From Erwinia typographi (lineage in GTDB: Bacteria; Pseudomonadota; Gammaproteobacteria; Enterobacterales; Enterobacteriaceae): a stretch of DNA of 64,000 bases. Positions 12,922 through 25,401 of the stretch are shown here, piece after piece. The notes beneath the pieces were generated by a model. It did not search any database. It was not told where the DNA came from and was given only the letters and a program-made list of their open reading frames with translations. The DNA lies in assembly GCF_000773975.1 (NCBI RefSeq), contig NZ_JRUQ01000006.1:1-64000 (forward strand). The letters run 5' to 3'. Every line of letters starts with the position of its first letter. The first letter of the stretch is position 1. The position numbers were made by a program, and so were the translations under genes.

Positions 12922-14442
12922 ATGGGCAGCGATAAAGTGCAAACACAGCGCGAATATCTGCTGGAGATGACCAATGTCAGCAAGTCATTTCCTGGGGTTA
13001 AAGCACTGGACAACGTGAATTTAAAAATTCGCCCTCACTCTGTTCATGCCCTGATGGGGGAGAACGGCGCGGGGAAGTCCACGTTATTAAAATGCCTGTT
13101 TGGCATTTACAGTAAAGATACGGGGAGCATCCTTTTTCAGGGAAAGGAAATCGATTATAAAAGTTCCAAAGAGGCGCTGGAAAACGGCGTGTCGATGGTG
13201 CACCAGGAATTAAACCTGGTTTTACAGCGCACGGTAATGGATAACATGTGGCTGGGACGTTACCCGCGGAAAGGGTTCTTTGTCGATCACGATAAAATGT
13301 ACCGTGATACCAAAGCCATTTTTGACGAGCTGGATATTGATATCGACCCGCGCGACAAGGTTGTGACCCTGTCCGTGTCGCAAATGCAGATGGTCGAAAT
13401 AGCCAAAGCTTTCTCCTACGATGCCAAAATAGTGATCATGGATGAGCCGACTTCTTCCTTAACGGAAAAAGAGGTGAACCACCTGTTTACTATTATTCGC
13501 AAGCTAAAAGATCGCGGCTGCGGCATTGTTTATATTTCGCATAAAATGGAAGAAATTTTCCAGCTGTGTGATGAGATAACTATCCTGCGTGACGGTCAGT
13601 GGATTACTACCCAGCCGCTTGAAGGTCTGGATATGGATAAGATCATCGCCATGATGGTCGGGCGTTCGCTGAACCAGCGTTTCCCGGATAAAACCAACGT
13701 GCCGGGGGAGACTATCCTTGAGGTGCGCAATCTGACTTCGCTGCGCCAGCCGTCGATTCGGGATATTTCTTTCGATCTGCGTAAGGGCGAAATTCTCGGC
13801 GTGGCAGGACTGGTGGGAGCCAAGCGGACCGATATCGTGGAAACGCTGTTCGGCATCCGCGAAAAGTCAGGCGGCACCATTAAGCTGCACGGTAAAAAGA
13901 TCAATAACCACAGCGCGAATGAAGCGATCAACCACGGGTTTGCCCTGGTTACCGAAGAGCGTCGCGCAACCGGTATTTACGCGTTTCTGGACATCGGCTT
14001 TAACTCGCTGATTTCTAATATTCGTAAATATAAAAACAGTATTGGGCTGCTGGATAACAGCCGGATGAAAAGTGATACCCAGTGGGTGATTGACGCCATG
14101 CGCGTTAAAACGCCGGGGCACCATACGTCAATTGGCTCTCTTTCCGGGGGCAACCAGCAGAAAGTGATTATTGGTCGCTGGCTGTTAACCCAGCCGGAAA
14201 TATTAATGCTGGACGAACCAACGCGCGGTATTGACGTTGGAGCGAAGTTTGAAATTTATCAGCTAATTTCAGAACTGGCGAAGAAGGAGAAAGGCATCAT
14301 TATTATTTCTTCCGAAATGCCGGAACTTTTAGGGATTACCGACAGGATTTTGGTAATGAGTAACGGCATGGTTGCGGGCATAGTAGAAACCAAATCGACA
14401 ACGCAAAACGAAATTTTACGTTTAGCATCGTTGCACCTTTAA
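12922..14442 (+). CDS. mglA: Galactose/methyl galactoside ABC transporter ATPase
   Basis: This 506-aa protein has two nucleotide-binding domains in tandem, as in RbsA and XylG. The first has Walker [10 protein letters not shown] and Walker [13 protein letters not shown]. The second has the degenerate P-loop GLVGAKRTD typical of MglA, with signature SGGNQQK and [12 protein letters not shown]. It energises galactose uptake with MglC and MglB. Confidence 0.97.
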   Translation: MGSDKVQTQREYLLEMTNVSKSFPGVKALDNVNLKIRPHSVHALMGENGAGKSTLLKCLFGIYSKDTGSILFQGKEIDYKSSKEALENGVSMVHQELNLVLQRTVMDNMWLGRYPRKGFFVDHDKMYRDTKAIFDELDIDIDPRDKVVTLSVSQMQMVEIAKAFSYDAKIVIMDEPTSSLTEKEVNHLFTIIRKLKDRGCGIVYISHKMEEIFQLCDEITILRDGQWITTQPLEGLDMDKIIAMMVGRSLNQRFPDKTNVPGETILEVRNLTSLRQPSIRDISFDLRKGEILGVAGLVGAKRTDIVETLFGIREKSGGTIKLHGKKINNHSANEAINHGFALVTEERRATGIYAFLDIGFNSLISNIRKYKNSIGLLDNSRMKSDTQWVIDAMRVKTPGHHTSIGSLSGGNQQKVIIGRWLLTQPEILMLDEPTRGIDVGAKFEIYQLISELAKKEKGIIIISSEMPELLGITDRILVMSNGMVAGIVETKSTTQNEILRLASLHL

Positions 14443-14455
14443 TAGGGCTGTTACC

Positions 14456-15466
14456 ATGAAAGCTGTGAATAAAAAGAATGCGCTCACCTGGTTAAAAGAA
14501 GGTGGAATATACGTTGTGTTGCTGGTACTGCTGGCGATCATTATCTTTCAGGATCCTACATTCTTAAGTTTGATGAACCTGAGTAATATTTTAACCCAGT
14601 CTTCCGTGCGCATTATTATCGCGCTGGGCGTCGCCGGGTTGATTGTGACCCAGGGGACTGACCTGTCTGCCGGTCGTCAGGTGGGGCTGGCCGCGGTGGT
14701 GGCCGCCACGCTGCTCCAGGCGATGGATAACGCCAACAAAGTGTTCCCCCATATGGACACGGTGCCGATTCCGCTGGTAATCCTGACTGTCTGCGTTATT
14801 GGCGGCATTATTGGCCTGGTGAACGGCCTGATTATCGCCTACCTGAAGGTGACGCCGTTTATCACCACGCTGGGTACGATGATTATCGTTTACGGCATCA
14901 ACTCGCTGTATTACGACTTCGTTGGCGCCTCGCCGATTGCCGGCTTCGACGACAAGTTCTCGACCTTTGCCCAGGGCTTTATCCGCTTTGGCGACTTTAA
15001 GCTCTCGTACATTACTTTCTATGCGCTGATTGCCATCTTCTTTGTCTGGGTGCTGTGGAATAAAACCCGCTTTGGTAAAAACATTTTTGCCATCGGCGGC
15101 AACCCGGAAGCGGCAAGGGTATCAGGCGTCAATGTTAACCTTAACCTGATCCTGATTTATGCGCTGTCCGGCGTGTTCTACGCCTTTGGTGGGATGCTGG
15201 AAGCGGGGCGCATCGGCTCGGCTACCAACAACCTGGGCTTTATGTACGAGCTGGATGCGATTGCGGCCTGCGTGGTGGGCGGCGTGTCGTTCGCCGGTGG
15301 CGTCGGTACTGTGGCTGGCGTGGTGACCGGGGTGCTGATCTTCACCGTCATCAACTACGGGCTGACCTATATTGGCGTTAACCCATACTGGCAGTACATC
15401 ATTAAGGGCGGCATCATTATTTTCGCCGTCGCGCTGGACTCCCTGAAGTACGCTCGCAAGAAATAG
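14456..15466 (+). CDS. mglC: Galactose/methyl galactoside ABC transporter permease
   Basis: This 336-aa polytopic membrane protein of the BPD_transp_2 (ribose/xylose-type) family forms the MglC channel. It contains GTDLSAGRQVGLAAVVAATLLQ and the conserved EAA-like region GGNPEAARVSGVNVN. It is the last gene of mglBAC and is followed by a strong terminator. Confidence 0.97.
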   Translation: MKAVNKKNALTWLKEGGIYVVLLVLLAIIIFQDPTFLSLMNLSNILTQSSVRIIIALGVAGLIVTQGTDLSAGRQVGLAAVVAATLLQAMDNANKVFPHMDTVPIPLVILTVCVIGGIIGLVNGLIIAYLKVTPFITTLGTMIIVYGINSLYYDFVGASPIAGFDDKFSTFAQGFIRFGDFKLSYITFYALIAIFFVWVLWNKTRFGKNIFAIGGNPEAARVSGVNVNLNLILIYALSGVFYAFGGMLEAGRIGSATNNLGFMYELDAIAACVVGGVSFAGGVGTVAGVVTGVLIFTVINYGLTYIGVNPYWQYIIKGGIIIFAVALDSLKYARKK

Positions 15467-15483
15467 GGCTTCAGTTAAATCAA

Positions 15484-15518
15484 AAGGCCAGGCTGCAAAC
15501 GCAACCTGGCCTTTTTTT
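15484..15518. terminator. Terminator of mglBAC, shared with convergent sanA
   Basis: The stem AAGGCCAGG / CCTGGCCTT is followed by eight Ts. It lies between convergent mglC and sanA. Confidence 0.85.
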
Positions 15519-15522
15519 TATC

Positions 15523-16353
<831 letters not shown>

Positions 16354-16472
16354 TCAGCCTTGCGAAAAAAAAGGTAAATCAAGGCTACTTGACCAGGCGA
16401 AGTGAAGCAAGCTACGGCACGTCGGATGGCGGCTTTTCGCACAAATAGACGGAAGAAAGGGAGAAAAATGAG

Positions 16473-16500
16473 AGCCGGATGCAGAACGCATCCGGCTTTT
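16473..16500. terminator. Terminator downstream of maeA
   Basis: The inverted repeat AGCCGGATGC / GCATCCGGCT flanks a short loop with T-rich flanks on both strands, four bases beyond the maeA stop. Confidence 0.75.
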
Positions 16501-16504
16501 AGCG

Positions 16505-18202
16505 TCAGATAGACGTCCGACGGTAGTGGCGGTACTGCGGCAGCCAGAAATTGGCGGCGATGGATTTGGAGAGTACATCTTCAGATGTGACCATGGCAAC
16601 GCCAGCCAGCTGGGCGGCTTTACCTACCGCCATAGCGATGACTTTGGACACGCCCTGAATATCTTTCACCTCCGGCAGCACCGGACCTACGCCGTCGTTC
16701 ACCAGCGGAGAGCAGTCTGCCAGCGCCCGGCTGGCGGCCATCAACATGCTGTCCGTCACGCGGGTTGCGCCTGAGGCAATCACTCCCAGACCAATACCAG
16801 GGAAGATATAGGAGTTATTGCACTGGGCAATCGGGTAGATCTGCTCTTTCCACAGCACCGGGGAGAACGGGCTACCGGTGGCGACCAGCGCCGCGCCGTC
16901 GGTCCAGGCCATAATATCCGCTGGGGTGGCTTCCACGCGGGAGGTTGGGTTAGACAGCGGCATAACGATAGGGCGCGTGCAGTGCTTGTGCATTTCGCGA
17001 ATAATCTCTTCGCTGAACAGGCCCGGCTGGCCAGAGACGCCAATCAGGATATCCGGGCGGGCATGGCGCACTACGTCCAGCAGCGAAATGGCGTCAGAGT
17101 TGACATTCCACTCGGCCAGCCTTTCGCTTTTCTGCACCAGCTTGCTCTGGAAGTTAAGCAGATTCGGCAGCTTATCGGTAAGCAGGCCAAAGCGATCCAC
17201 CATGAACACGCGGGCGCGGGCTTCTTCATCGCTCAGGCCTTCGGATTTCATCTGGGCAACGATCTGCTCGGCAATGCCGCACCCGGCGGAACCGGCGCCA
17301 AGGAACACCACTTTCTGCTCGCTCATCGTGCTGCCTGCGGCGCGGCTGGCGGCAATCAGCGTACCCAGCGTGACCGCTGCGGTGCCCTGAATGTCATCGT
17401 TGAAGCAGCAAACTTCATCGCGATAGCGCTCCAGGATCGGCATGGCGTTTTTCTGCGCAAAGTCTTCGAATTGCAGCACCACGTTCGGCCAGCGGCTTTT
17501 CACCGCCAGAATAAATTCGTGGACGAAGTTATCGTACTCTTCACCGGTAATGCGCGGATGACGCCAGCCCATATACAGCGGGTCATTCAGTAGCTGCTGG
17601 TTGTTGGTGCCCACGTCCAGCACGATCGGCAGAGTGTACGCCGGGCTGATGCCGCCACAGGCGGTATACAGGGAGAGCTTGCCGATTGGGATACCCATGC
17701 CGCCAATCCCCTGATCGCCCAGGCCAAGAATGCGCTCGCCGTCGGTCACGACGATCACTTTGACGTTCTCCTTGGTGGCGTTTTGCAGCATATCTTCGAT
17801 ATTGTCGCGGTTTGGGTAGGAGATGAAGACGCCGCGAGCGCGACGATAGATTTCAGAGAAGTGCTCACAGGCTGCGCCAACCGTTGGGGTGTAGATGATT
17901 GGCATCATCTCTTCAAGATGATTGTCCAGCAGGCGGTAGAACAGGGTTTCGTTGGTGTCCTGGATGTTGCGCAGATAGACGTGCTTGTCGTTATCGTTTT
18001 TGAAATCCTGGAACTGACGCCACGCACGCCTGGCCTGCTCTTCAATGGTTTCCACCGTTTCGGGCAGCAGCCCCCGCAGGTTAAATTCATTGCGCTCTTC
18101 TACCGAAAAGGCACTTCCCTTATTTAACAGCGGAAATTCCAGCAAAATAGGCCCAGCATAGGGAATATACAGCGGCCGTTTACTTTCGTATTCGAGTTCC
18201 AT
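16505..18202 (-). CDS. maeA: NAD-dependent malic enzyme
   Basis: MaeA (SfcA) oxidatively decarboxylates malate to pyruvate with NAD. The 565-aa length equals E. coli MaeA and the sequence is collinear, including [19 protein letters not shown] at the N terminus, the nucleotide-binding motif [13 protein letters not shown] and [19 protein letters not shown]. The start at 18202 ([17 protein letters not shown]) is preferred; an upstream in-frame ATG would add 13 residues. Transcribed opposite to the mgl genes. Confidence 0.96.
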   Translation of the reverse strand: MELEYESKRPLYIPYAGPILLEFPLLNKGSAFSVEERNEFNLRGLLPETVETIEEQARRAWRQFQDFKNDNDKHVYLRNIQDTNETLFYRLLDNHLEEMMPIIYTPTVGAACEHFSEIYRRARGVFISYPNRDNIEDMLQNATKENVKVIVVTDGERILGLGDQGIGGMGIPIGKLSLYTACGGISPAYTLPIVLDVGTNNQQLLNDPLYMGWRHPRITGEEYDNFVHEFILAVKSRWPNVVLQFEDFAQKNAMPILERYRDEVCCFNDDIQGTAAVTLGTLIAASRAAGSTMSEQKVVFLGAGSAGCGIAEQIVAQMKSEGLSDEEARARVFMVDRFGLLTDKLPNLLNFQSKLVQKSERLAEWNVNSDAISLLDVVRHARPDILIGVSGQPGLFSEEIIREMHKHCTRPIVMPLSNPTSRVEATPADIMAWTDGAALVATGSPFSPVLWKEQIYPIAQCNNSYIFPGIGLGVIASGATRVTDSMLMAASRALADCSPLVNDGVGPVLPEVKDIQGVSKVIAMAVGKAAQLAGVAMVTSEDVLSKSIAANFWLPQYRHYRRTSI

Positions 18203-18378
18203 GCAATTAATACTCATTCGGGTCGGGATGTTGTGGGGCAATCCTAAAATATTTACTCCGAAAGTACAGCTTTTGTTAACCCGTTATAACAAAAGGATCG
18301 GTTTTACCGCAAAATTATCGCCATTCAGCAGGATGCAGGCAAAGCCCGCGTCCTTGCTGGTCGACAGAACAGGGGACT

Positions 18379-19263
18379 TTACGCCAGCGGAATGGTGCTG
18401 ATGCTGGCGCAGCCGAGCGCCTGTAAGGTGGCGACGGTGGCCTGGCGCTGAATCACTTTAGCGTCCGGCGCTTCAGCCAGAACGGCACGCTGAACGGTCA
18501 GCACATCGTAACCTGACAGGTTCATTAAATTCAGCGCGGCCTGCAAAGGAGGCAGGCTTGGGTTAAAGGCCGCGTTCTCCGCATAGCTTCCGGCGAAGAG
18601 GGCACCGTCTGCCGCCTGCAACGCGACGCCGCTCCAGGCTCCGGTATAGGGGGCATGGCTGCGGTTCGCCGCCTGTAGCGCGGCCTGAGCCAGCGGTTCG
18701 CCTTTAATCGGCAGACCGTGGTCGATCTCATCCAGCAGCAGCGTTTTAATCTGTAAATCGCGTGGACCAAAGGCATCCGGCAGGTAGTCGGCTAGCGTCG
18801 CGGGCGCGCGCCCCGGCAGATTGATGTTCAGCGAGGTGCCGCTGTTCAGCTCATTCATAAACTGACGGCAGTGACCGCAGGGCGTGTAATTTACCGTAAC
18901 GGCTTCCAGCGCCGTTTCACCGCGTAGCCAGGCATGGGTAATGGCGCTCTGCTCGGCATGGAGAGTCTGCTGTAGGGTAGCGCCGACGAACTCCATATTC
19001 GCCCCAAAATAGAGGTGGCCACTTTTGCCTCGCGCCACTGCGCCGACGTTAAAGTTGGAAAGCGGGGCCACGGCGCAGGCGGCGGCCAGCGGCAACAGGG
19101 CAAAAGCCAGTTCCCGATCGTCCAGCCCGGCGGCGGTTTTGACTTCAGCTACCTGATGGGGCGTCAGGAAAGCCTGAAAATCCGCTGCAGAAACGATCGG
19201 TTGCAGGGCAGTTTGCAAAGGTAAAGGCAGCGTGGCAAACGCGGCATGAAAACGTGGGTGCAT
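18379..19263 (-). CDS. cdd: Cytidine deaminase
   Basis: This 294-aa zinc enzyme deaminates cytidine and deoxycytidine to (deoxy)uridine in pyrimidine salvage. The zinc and catalytic motifs are HAEQS and PCGHC, and the length is that of the large enterobacterial dimeric enzyme. A consensus CRP site lies about 60 bp upstream. The layout cdd-yohK-yohJ matches E. coli. Confidence 0.97.
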   Translation of the reverse strand: MHPRFHAAFATLPLPLQTALQPIVSAADFQAFLTPHQVAEVKTAAGLDDRELAFALLPLAAACAVAPLSNFNVGAVARGKSGHLYFGANMEFVGATLQQTLHAEQSAITHAWLRGETALEAVTVNYTPCGHCRQFMNELNSGTSLNINLPGRAPATLADYLPDAFGPRDLQIKTLLLDEIDHGLPIKGEPLAQAALQAANRSHAPYTGAWSGVALQAADGALFAGSYAENAAFNPSLPPLQAALNLMNLSGYDVLTVQRAVLAEAPDAKVIQRQATVATLQALGCASISTIPLA

Positions 19264-19320
19264 ATCGAACCTCTTTCGGGTGATCGGCCGCTAATTCTAG
19301 CGGACAGTCAAAGCGTTATA

Positions 19321-19336
19321 TGTGATTGATATCACG
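19321..19336 (-). promoter_or_regulatory. CRP site upstream of cdd
   Basis: TGTGATTGATATCACG fits the CRP consensus with symmetric TGTGA/TCACR arms. It lies between cdd and yohK. In E. coli, cdd is controlled by CRP and CytR. Confidence 0.75.
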
Positions 19337-19390
19337 CAGGCAATGCAATTCATGCAAGCAAATTGCAAAATGCGCGATCCCTCGCAAATT

Positions 19391-20083
19391 TTAACCCCAG
19401 AGACCGATCAGCAGCGGAAACAGAAACGGCGCCAGCAGCGAGGTGATAATGCCGCAGATCACCAGCGCCAGCGAACTGTATGCCCCTTCCTGATAGTCCA
19501 GCTCGACGCAGCGTGCGGTTCCCAGCGCATGAGAGGCGTTGCCAATGGCTAAGCCGCGAGAAGGCTTACCGGTAATCCTCAGCATATTTAGCAGCATATG
19601 ACCAAACACCGCGCCCAGCACGCCAGCGATCAGGACGCAGATGGCGCTGATGGCCGGAATGCCGCCCAGCGTGCCGGAAACCGCCATCGCAATCGGCGTG
19701 GTAACCGATTTTGGCATAATGGTCGCGGCAATCTGCGGCGTCGCGCCCATCCACAGGGCGATAGCGGTACCGGAGATCATCGCTGTCAGGCTGCCCATAA
19801 AGCAGACGCCAATAATCGATTTCCAGCGCGCGCGGATCTGGTGGATCTGCTCATAGAGCGGGATTGCCAGCGCCACGACAGAAGGCTGAAGCAGCTGGTT
19901 GAGAATCGAGCTTCCCTGAAAATAGCGGGCGTAAGGCATCTGGATCAGCAGTAGCAGCGGGATAATCACCGCCATTGAAACCAGCAGCGGGTTCACCAGC
20001 GAGATCTTCACCTTTGCAGCAACCCAGCGCGCCGCAAAAAACACTATCACGGTCAGCGGCAGCGACCACCACATATCACTCAT
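19391..20083 (-). CDS. yohK: LrgB/CidB-family membrane protein YohK
   Basis: This 230-aa polytopic inner-membrane protein belongs to the LrgB family, thought to modulate murein hydrolase activity or metabolite export together with an LrgA-type partner. The conserved segment [25 protein letters not shown] lies near the C terminus in its usual place. Its start overlaps the yohJ stop, so the two are translationally coupled. Confidence 0.93.
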   Translation of the reverse strand: MSDMWWSLPLTVIVFFAARWVAAKVKISLVNPLLVSMAVIIPLLLLIQMPYARYFQGSSILNQLLQPSVVALAIPLYEQIHQIRARWKSIIGVCFMGSLTAMISGTAIALWMGATPQIAATIMPKSVTTPIAMAVSGTLGGIPAISAICVLIAGVLGAVFGHMLLNMLRITGKPSRGLAIGNASHALGTARCVELDYQEGAYSSLALVICGIITSLLAPFLFPLLIGLWG

Positions 20084-20471
20084 CGCTGGCTCCTGGTTTA
20101 GTCAGAGGACGGCTGTGTAACTTGTGGGAAGCCAGCCCGACGGTCAGCAGGACAATAAACGTGCTGAGCACGCAGGAGACGACAATTGGGCCAAACTGCG
20201 CGCTGAGGATATCGGTATAGCTCATAATGCCGACGCTGATTGGCACAAACAGCAGACCCATATAGCGAATGAGCAGCGTGCTGCCCGGCTTGACCCACTC
20301 CACCGGCAGAATTTGCAACGCCAGCAGGGTAAAGAGCATCAGCATGCCGATAATGCTGCCTGGGATGGTGACGGGGAGCAGGGCAGACAGGCCAGTTCCG
20401 GCATACAGACAGAGGTAAATAATGATAAAGGCGCGAAGGACTCGCCAGCCAACTAAGAGCGCGCTGCGCAT
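20076..20471 (-). CDS. yohJ: LrgA/CidA-family membrane protein YohJ
   Basis: This 131-aa protein with four hydrophobic segments belongs to the LrgA/CidA holin-like family. Family signature [19 protein letters not shown] is visible. It is the first gene of the yohJ-yohK pair, with an overlap of a few bases. Confidence 0.93.
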   Translation of the reverse strand: MRSALLVGWRVLRAFIIIYLCLYAGTGLSALLPVTIPGSIIGMLMLFTLLALQILPVEWVKPGSTLLIRYMGLLFVPISVGIMSYTDILSAQFGPIVVSCVLSTFIVLLTVGLASHKLHSRPLTKPGASDE

Positions 20472-20556
20472 GATAAGCTCCTGGTTTTATGAACGTTAAT
20501 CATACGACGAAATGGCAAAACGTGCTACGGGTCACACTAAGAGGGGCTCGGCCAAT

Positions 20557-20585
20557 AAAAAAAGAGGCGAAAGAAATTTCGCCTC
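20557..20585 (-). terminator. metG terminator
   Basis: Read on the minus strand, a 9-bp stem (GAGGCGAAA / TTTCGCCTC) is followed by a T-run, about 45 bp past the metG stop. Confidence 0.8.
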
Positions 20586-20630
20586 TGCAACCGTGTTATA
20601 CCGCACTTGCCGAGATGGCCTGCCGGTGGA

Positions 20631-22664
20631 TTATTTCACCTGCATACCCGGCTGAGCGCCGCTGTCGGCACCGAGGATAAACAGGTCTTTGCCGCCGGGG
20701 CCCGCAGACAGCACCATGCCTTCTGACACGCCGAAACGCATTTTTCGCGGGGCCAGATTCGCGACCACAACCGTCATGCGTCCTTCGAGCACGGACGGAT
20801 CTGGATAAGCGGCGCGGATACCGGAGAAGATCTGGCGAGTTTCGCCGCCCATATCCAGTACCAGGCGCAGCAGCTTGTCCGAGCCTTCAACCAGCTCGGC
20901 CGTTTTGATCAGCGCCACGCGCATATCTACTTTGGCAAAGTCATCAAAGCTGATGGTGTCAGCCACTGGCGCATCCGCCTGAGACGCGCCGGCAGCAGGT
21001 TTGTTCGCCGCAGCCGCATCTTCTTTCGACGCTTCAATCAGCGCATTCACCTTGTCCATCTCCACGCGGCTGTAAAGCGCCTTAAAGGCCGAGATATTGT
21101 GGCCCAGCAGAGGCTGCTGAATACCGTCCCAGCTCAGTTCGGCGTTCAGGAACGCTTCGGTACGTTCGGTCAGAGAAGGCAGAACCGGCTTCAGCCAGGT
21201 CATCAGCACGCGGAACAGGTTGATGCCCATTGAGCAGATTGCCTGTAAGTCCGCATCGCGGCCTTCCTGTTTCGCCACTACCCACGGCGCCTGTTCGTCA
21301 ACGTAGCGGTTTGCCACGTCGGCCAGCGCCATAATTTCACGCACGGCGCGGCCAAATTCGCGGCTGCTCCAGGCTTCGCCAATGCTGGCTGCCGCATCGG
21401 TGAAGGTTTTGTACAGCGCCGGGTCGGCCAGTTCAGCAGAGAGCTGACCGCCGAAACGCTTGTTGATAAAACCGGCGTTGCGCGAGGCCAGGTTGACCAC
21501 TTTGTTGACGATATCGGCATTCACGCGCTGCACGAAATCTTCAAGGTTCAGGTCGATGTCATCAATGCGGGATGAGAGCTTAGCCGCGTAGTAGTAGCGC
21601 AGGCTGTCGGCGTCCAGATGCTGTAACCAGGTACTGGCCTTGATAAACGTCCCGCGAGACTTGGACATTTTCGCGCCGTTTACCGTCACGTAGCCATGCA
21701 CAAACAGATTAGTCGGCTTGCGGAAGTCGCTGCCTTCAAGCATTGCAGGCCAGAACAGACTGTGGAAATAGACGATGTCTTTACCGATAAAGTGATAAAG
21801 GTCGGCATCCGAGTCTTTCTGCCAGAAGGCGTCGAAATCAATATCGCCGCGCCGGTCGCACAGGTTTTTGAACGAGCCCATATAGCCGATTGGCGCATCA
21901 AGCCAGACGTAGAAGTACTTGCCCGGCGCGCCCGGAATTTCAAAGCCGAAGTAGGGAGCATCGCGGGAGATATCCCACTGCTGCAGGCCTGATTCAAACC
22001 ACTCCTGCATTTTGTTGGCTACCTGCTCCTGTAGCGCGCCTGAACGCGTCCAGGCCTTCAGCATTTCGCTGAATTCCGGCAGATCGAAGAAGAAGTGCTC
22101 GGAATCACGCATTTCTGGCGTCGCGCCGGAAACCACGGACTGCGGATTAATCAGTTCGGTCGGGCTGTAGGTCGCGCCGCACACCTCACAGTTGTCGCCA
22201 TACTGATCCGGCGATTTACATTTCGGGCAGGTCCCCTTGACGAAGCGGTCCGGCAGGAACATGCCTTTTTCAGGATCGTACAGCTGCGAGATGGTACGGT
22301 TTTTAATAAAACCGTTCTCTTTTAAACGGGTATAGATCAGTTCAGACAGCTCGCGGTTCTCCTCGCTGTGCGTGGAGTGATAGTTGTCGTAGCTGATGTT
22401 AAAACCAGCAAAATCAGTCTGATGCTCCTGACTCATCTCGGCAATCATCTGCTCGGGAGCAATACCCAACTGCTGAGCTTTCAGCATGATTGGCGTACCG
22501 TGCGCATCGTCCGCACAGATGAAATAAACCTGATTGCCGCGCATTCGCTGGTAACGGACCCAAATATCTGCCTGGATATGCTCGAGCATGTGGCCGAGAT
22601 GGATGGAGCCGTTGGCGTACGGCAGGGCGCACGTTACCAATATTTTTTTCGCGACTTGAGTCAT
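20631..22664 (-). CDS. metG: Methionyl-tRNA synthetase
   Basis: This 677-aa class I aminoacyl-tRNA synthetase charges initiator and elongator tRNA-Met. It carries the HIGH motif (HLGH), KMSKS (KMSKSRG), the zinc knuckle cysteines (CPKC and CEVC) and a C-terminal tRNA-binding dimerisation domain ([11 protein letters not shown] to the end). The length equals E. coli MetG. The start at 22664 ([19 protein letters not shown]) aligns with the family; the longer upstream frame does not. It is divergent from apbC/mrp. Confidence 0.97.
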   Translation of the reverse strand: MTQVAKKILVTCALPYANGSIHLGHMLEHIQADIWVRYQRMRGNQVYFICADDAHGTPIMLKAQQLGIAPEQMIAEMSQEHQTDFAGFNISYDNYHSTHSEENRELSELIYTRLKENGFIKNRTISQLYDPEKGMFLPDRFVKGTCPKCKSPDQYGDNCEVCGATYSPTELINPQSVVSGATPEMRDSEHFFFDLPEFSEMLKAWTRSGALQEQVANKMQEWFESGLQQWDISRDAPYFGFEIPGAPGKYFYVWLDAPIGYMGSFKNLCDRRGDIDFDAFWQKDSDADLYHFIGKDIVYFHSLFWPAMLEGSDFRKPTNLFVHGYVTVNGAKMSKSRGTFIKASTWLQHLDADSLRYYYAAKLSSRIDDIDLNLEDFVQRVNADIVNKVVNLASRNAGFINKRFGGQLSAELADPALYKTFTDAAASIGEAWSSREFGRAVREIMALADVANRYVDEQAPWVVAKQEGRDADLQAICSMGINLFRVLMTWLKPVLPSLTERTEAFLNAELSWDGIQQPLLGHNISAFKALYSRVEMDKVNALIEASKEDAAAANKPAAGASQADAPVADTISFDDFAKVDMRVALIKTAELVEGSDKLLRLVLDMGGETRQIFSGIRAAYPDPSVLEGRMTVVVANLAPRKMRFGVSEGMVLSAGPGGKDLFILGADSGAQPGMQVK

Positions 22665-22838
22665 AGTAAGACTTGCTATACCTGTTTTAAAAGGGGGGAT
22701 AGATGGTAACCGAAAGCCTGTCCCTGCGTAAACATTCCCGCGGTCCCCCCTCGGTTTTTTACCGCTCATTGCCATCACCCGCGGCCAGTTCTGGTATGCT
22801 TGAATGATCAGAACTGGCAATAAAAGGAAGGAACCGGG

Positions 22839-23951
22839 ATGACGTTACACTCCCAGGGTCAACATTCACCGGAAGCGCTGCGTGCGATGGTGATGGGCAT
22901 TTTGACCACATTTGAACATCCAACGCTGAAGCACCCCCTCACCACGCTGAAGGCGCTGCATCACTGCACGCTGCTGGACAATACCCTGCATATTGATTTG
23001 GTGATGCCTTTCGCCTGGCTCAGCGGTTTTGAAGCGCTGAAGGAAAGTACCAGCGCGGAGCTGCTTCGCCTGACCAGCGCGACGGCGATAAGCTGGCGGC
23101 TGAACCACGATATCGCCACCCTTAAGCGGGTAAAAAATCATCCCGGCGCCAGCGGCGTGAAGAACATTATTGCCGTCAGCTCCGGGAAAGGCGGCGTGGG
23201 GAAATCCAGTACGGCGGTCAATATGGCGCTGGCGCTGGCGGCCGAAGGGGCGAAGGTGGGTATCCTGGATGCGGATATTTACGGTCCCTCCATCCCTGAT
23301 ATGCTGGGCACGCGGGACGAACGACCAACCTCGCCGGATGGCACTCATATGGCCCCGATTGTGGCGCACGGCCTGGCAACTAACTCGATTGGCTATCTGG
23401 TGACCGACGATAATGCGATGGTCTGGCGAGGGCCGATGGCCAGCAAAGCGCTGATGCAACTGCTGAATGAGACGATGTGGCCGGATCTGGATTATCTGGT
23501 GCTGGATATGCCGCCGGGCACCGGAGACATTCAGCTGACGCTGGCGCAGAACGTGCCGGTAACCGGTGCCGTGGTGGTCACTACGCCGCAGGATATTGCG
23601 CTGGTCGATGCGCGTAAGGGCATCGTGATGTTCAATAAGGTGAACGTGCCGGTGCTGGGCGTGGTGGAAAACATGAGTATGCATATTTGCAGCAACTGTG
23701 GTCACCATGAGGCCATTTTTGGCAGCGGCGGCGCGGAAAGGCTGGCAGAGCAGTACCATACGCGCCTGCTGGCCCAGCTGCCGCTGCATATTACCCTGCG
23801 TGAAGATCTGGACGACGGCCAGCCAACGGTAGTGCGCCGTCCTGACAGCGAGTTTACTGCTCTTTATCGCCAGCTGGCGGGGCTGGTGGCTTCGCAACTG
23901 TACTGGGAAGGGGAGGTCATTCCTGCTGATATTTCGTTCCGCGCAGTGTAA
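22839..23951 (+). CDS. apbC: Iron-sulfur cluster carrier protein ApbC/Mrp
   Basis: This 370-aa ParA/MinD-type P-loop ATPase transfers Fe-S clusters to apo-proteins. It has an N-terminal MIP18-like region, a deviant Walker [12 protein letters not shown] and the cluster-binding CxxC (CSNCGHH). Divergent placement from metG is conserved in enterobacteria (gene mrp in E. coli). Confidence 0.95.
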   Translation: MTLHSQGQHSPEALRAMVMGILTTFEHPTLKHPLTTLKALHHCTLLDNTLHIDLVMPFAWLSGFEALKESTSAELLRLTSATAISWRLNHDIATLKRVKNHPGASGVKNIIAVSSGKGGVGKSSTAVNMALALAAEGAKVGILDADIYGPSIPDMLGTRDERPTSPDGTHMAPIVAHGLATNSIGYLVTDDNAMVWRGPMASKALMQLLNETMWPDLDYLVLDMPPGTGDIQLTLAQNVPVTGAVVVTTPQDIALVDARKGIVMFNKVNVPVLGVVENMSMHICSNCGHHEAIFGSGGAERLAEQYHTRLLAQLPLHITLREDLDDGQPTVVRRPDSEFTALYRQLAGLVASQLYWEGEVIPADISFRAV

Positions 23952-24009
23952 ATCCTGCGGGCGTTAATTTTGCAGGTGGAGGGGGATACATTCCATTCTC
24001 TGCCTGCTG

Positions 24010-24432
24010 TTAAAGCACAAAATGCATCAGCCAGTACTCGCCGTGCTCACTCTCGCCATCAGAAATTATCGTCCAGCCATGCTGCTGATAAAAGGCTACC
24101 GCTGCGGTATTGGCCTTCATACATTTCAGCGCGCCGGATGAAGTAAAACCCTGCTGCACGGCTTTTAGCAGCAGGCTGCCCACGCCGTTTCCCTGCCAGT
24201 TCGGATCGACAAACAGGCTGTGAAGAAAATTATCGTTGGGCAACACGGCGGCGAAACCGGCGCGATGCCCGTTATCTTCAGCCACCAGAATGCGTTCACC
24301 AAGGGTGACGCGGTCAAAATCTTCCAGTTTCCAGCCGCTGCTCTCCAGCCAGCGCCAGTTCGCCTTCCGGGAGGCCAGAAAAAGCGTGCGCAGGAAAGGG
24401 CGATCCGCTTCGGTAAAGGGCCGTATCTTCAT
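24010..24432 (-). CDS. GNAT-family N-acetyltransferase
   Basis: This 140-aa protein has a GNAT fold. The acetyl-CoA-binding motif is LFVDPNWQGNGVGSLLLKAV, followed by a typical motif B (NTAAVAFYQQHGW). The substrate is unknown. It is co-directional with the small gene upstream at 24469 and marks the last clearly chromosomal genes before the accessory region. Confidence 0.85.
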   Translation of the reverse strand: MKIRPFTEADRPFLRTLFLASRKANWRWLESSGWKLEDFDRVTLGERILVAEDNGHRAGFAAVLPNDNFLHSLFVDPNWQGNGVGSLLLKAVQQGFTSSGALKCMKANTAAVAFYQQHGWTIISDGESEHGEYWLMHFVL

Positions 24433-24468
24433 GATCCGCTCCCGTAGCTGCGCAGCCCAACGCGGCGG

Positions 24469-24717
24469 TTACCAGACCAGCTTGACATGCCGTTCGCCGT
24501 CCAGCCCGGTGCCGCGATAGTCGTAGTCGATTTTACCGGCCTCAAAAAGTTCGTTCAGCAACCTGAAATTATCCGGCGGCGTAACGTTGCAGCGGTGGTT
24601 AAGCGTGGTGTCGAGAATCGAAAATCCCCGATCTCCGCGAGCGATCTGCCTGAGATATTGCAGCATCTTCAACGCTGCCACGCTGATGCCGTACTGTTCA
24701 TTTAGCGGTCTGGTCAT
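24469..24717 (-). CDS. Small conserved protein, possible winged helix, function unknown
   Basis: This 82-aa protein (MTRPLNEQYGISVAALKML...) has an alpha/beta layout that could be a small winged helix. I do not recognise the family with confidence. It lies 36 bp upstream of the GNAT gene on the same strand, so they may form an operon. Confidence 0.6.
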   Translation of the reverse strand: MTRPLNEQYGISVAALKMLQYLRQIARGDRGFSILDTTLNHRCNVTPPDNFRLLNELFEAGKIDYDYRGTGLDGERHVKLVW

Positions 24718-24904
24718 AGGATGGTCTGTAATTGTCTGTGCTGTGGACGGACTTTTGCCTCAGAGTAGCTGATTTTTGGACTTTAACAAAAAGGCGGGGA
24801 AGGGCAAACCACGCATTGCCACAATGCGACACACCCTCCCTCGTATCAACAGGTTGCCACATCACTGACAGGACTGGCTGGCGCTGAGGATGAAAAATGG
24901 CCCT
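24718..24904. other. Left edge of the accessory region; no attachment-site copy seen
   Basis: Base composition shifts here from the chromosomal genes to AT-rich accessory DNA. I looked for a left copy of the TPP-riboswitch core found at the other junctions and did not find one. The left end of element 0 appears to have been deleted. Confidence 0.5.
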
Positions 24905-25078
24905 TCATTGGGCCACTTCATCATCATCTTCTCTCAACGATTCGATAAATTTTCGCTGTGCGTCGGAAAGCTGCCAACCGTCTAATGGCGCTGGCTTCTC
25001 CCGGTCATTTTCATCTACAACGTCATCCATAACGCAAGCCCCCATACAGTGGCGCAGAACATTAGCATTACGATCCAT
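24905..25078 (-). CDS. Small conserved helical protein, cassette copy 1
   Basis: This 57-aa protein (start MDRNANVLRHCMGACVMDD) has a family core, KPAPLDGWQLSDAQRKFIES, followed by an acidic end. Two relatives lie at 25402-25647 and 44469-44669, each on the minus strand and each followed by the same palindromic operator. In copies 2 and 3 a divergent one-helix membrane protein lies across the operator; here that partner is not recognisable. I do not recognise the family and assign no function. Confidence 0.6.
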   Translation of the reverse strand: MDRNANVLRHCMGACVMDDVVDENDREKPAPLDGWQLSDAQRKFIESLREDDDEVAQ

Positions 25079-25136
25079 GCAATTTTCCTCATCATTTACT
25101 TATATTTAATAGATTTAGTCGATTTGTATTATATTA

Positions 25137-25157
25137 TTGATCGGTTATAACGATCAA
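25137..25157. promoter_or_regulatory. Palindromic operator, copy 1 (TTGATCG-N7-CGATCAA)
   Basis: Perfect 7-bp arms flank a 7-bp spacer (GTTATAA). The arms are identical to copies at 25708 and 44729 while the spacer differs, so the arms look selected. It sits in the divergent promoter region of cassette copy 1. Confidence 0.65.
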
Positions 25158-25401
25158 ACTTTAAGCTTTATCCTACGGATGAAATTTCAGTATTGGTCTA
25201 GAGGGTTGGGGGGTGGGAGGTGAACGCCAGGGCTATCTGCTTGTTTAGTGGTGTCGTAGGGCTTCCCGATGTCCTGGTAATGAAGATTTACCCTCGTGAC
25301 GGACTCGATGAGGAGAGGGACGATGAATGTCCCTATTGGTTAGTTCCTGTCATGGTTGTATAGAGTGTCCTGATTAAAAAATCTGACCAATAAATGGGAT
25401 T
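25158..25401. other. Decayed remnant of cassette copy 1, no gene seen
   Basis: The region downstream of operator copy 1 should hold the small membrane-protein gene by analogy with copies 2 and 3. No intact frame is present. It appears to be degraded sequence. Confidence 0.45.

Noticed and set aside
24718-24910. Left copy of the TPP-riboswitch core, expected if the array were complete.
   Set aside because: No CTGAGA or ACCTGATCTGG sequence was found here, so no left attachment site is claimed.
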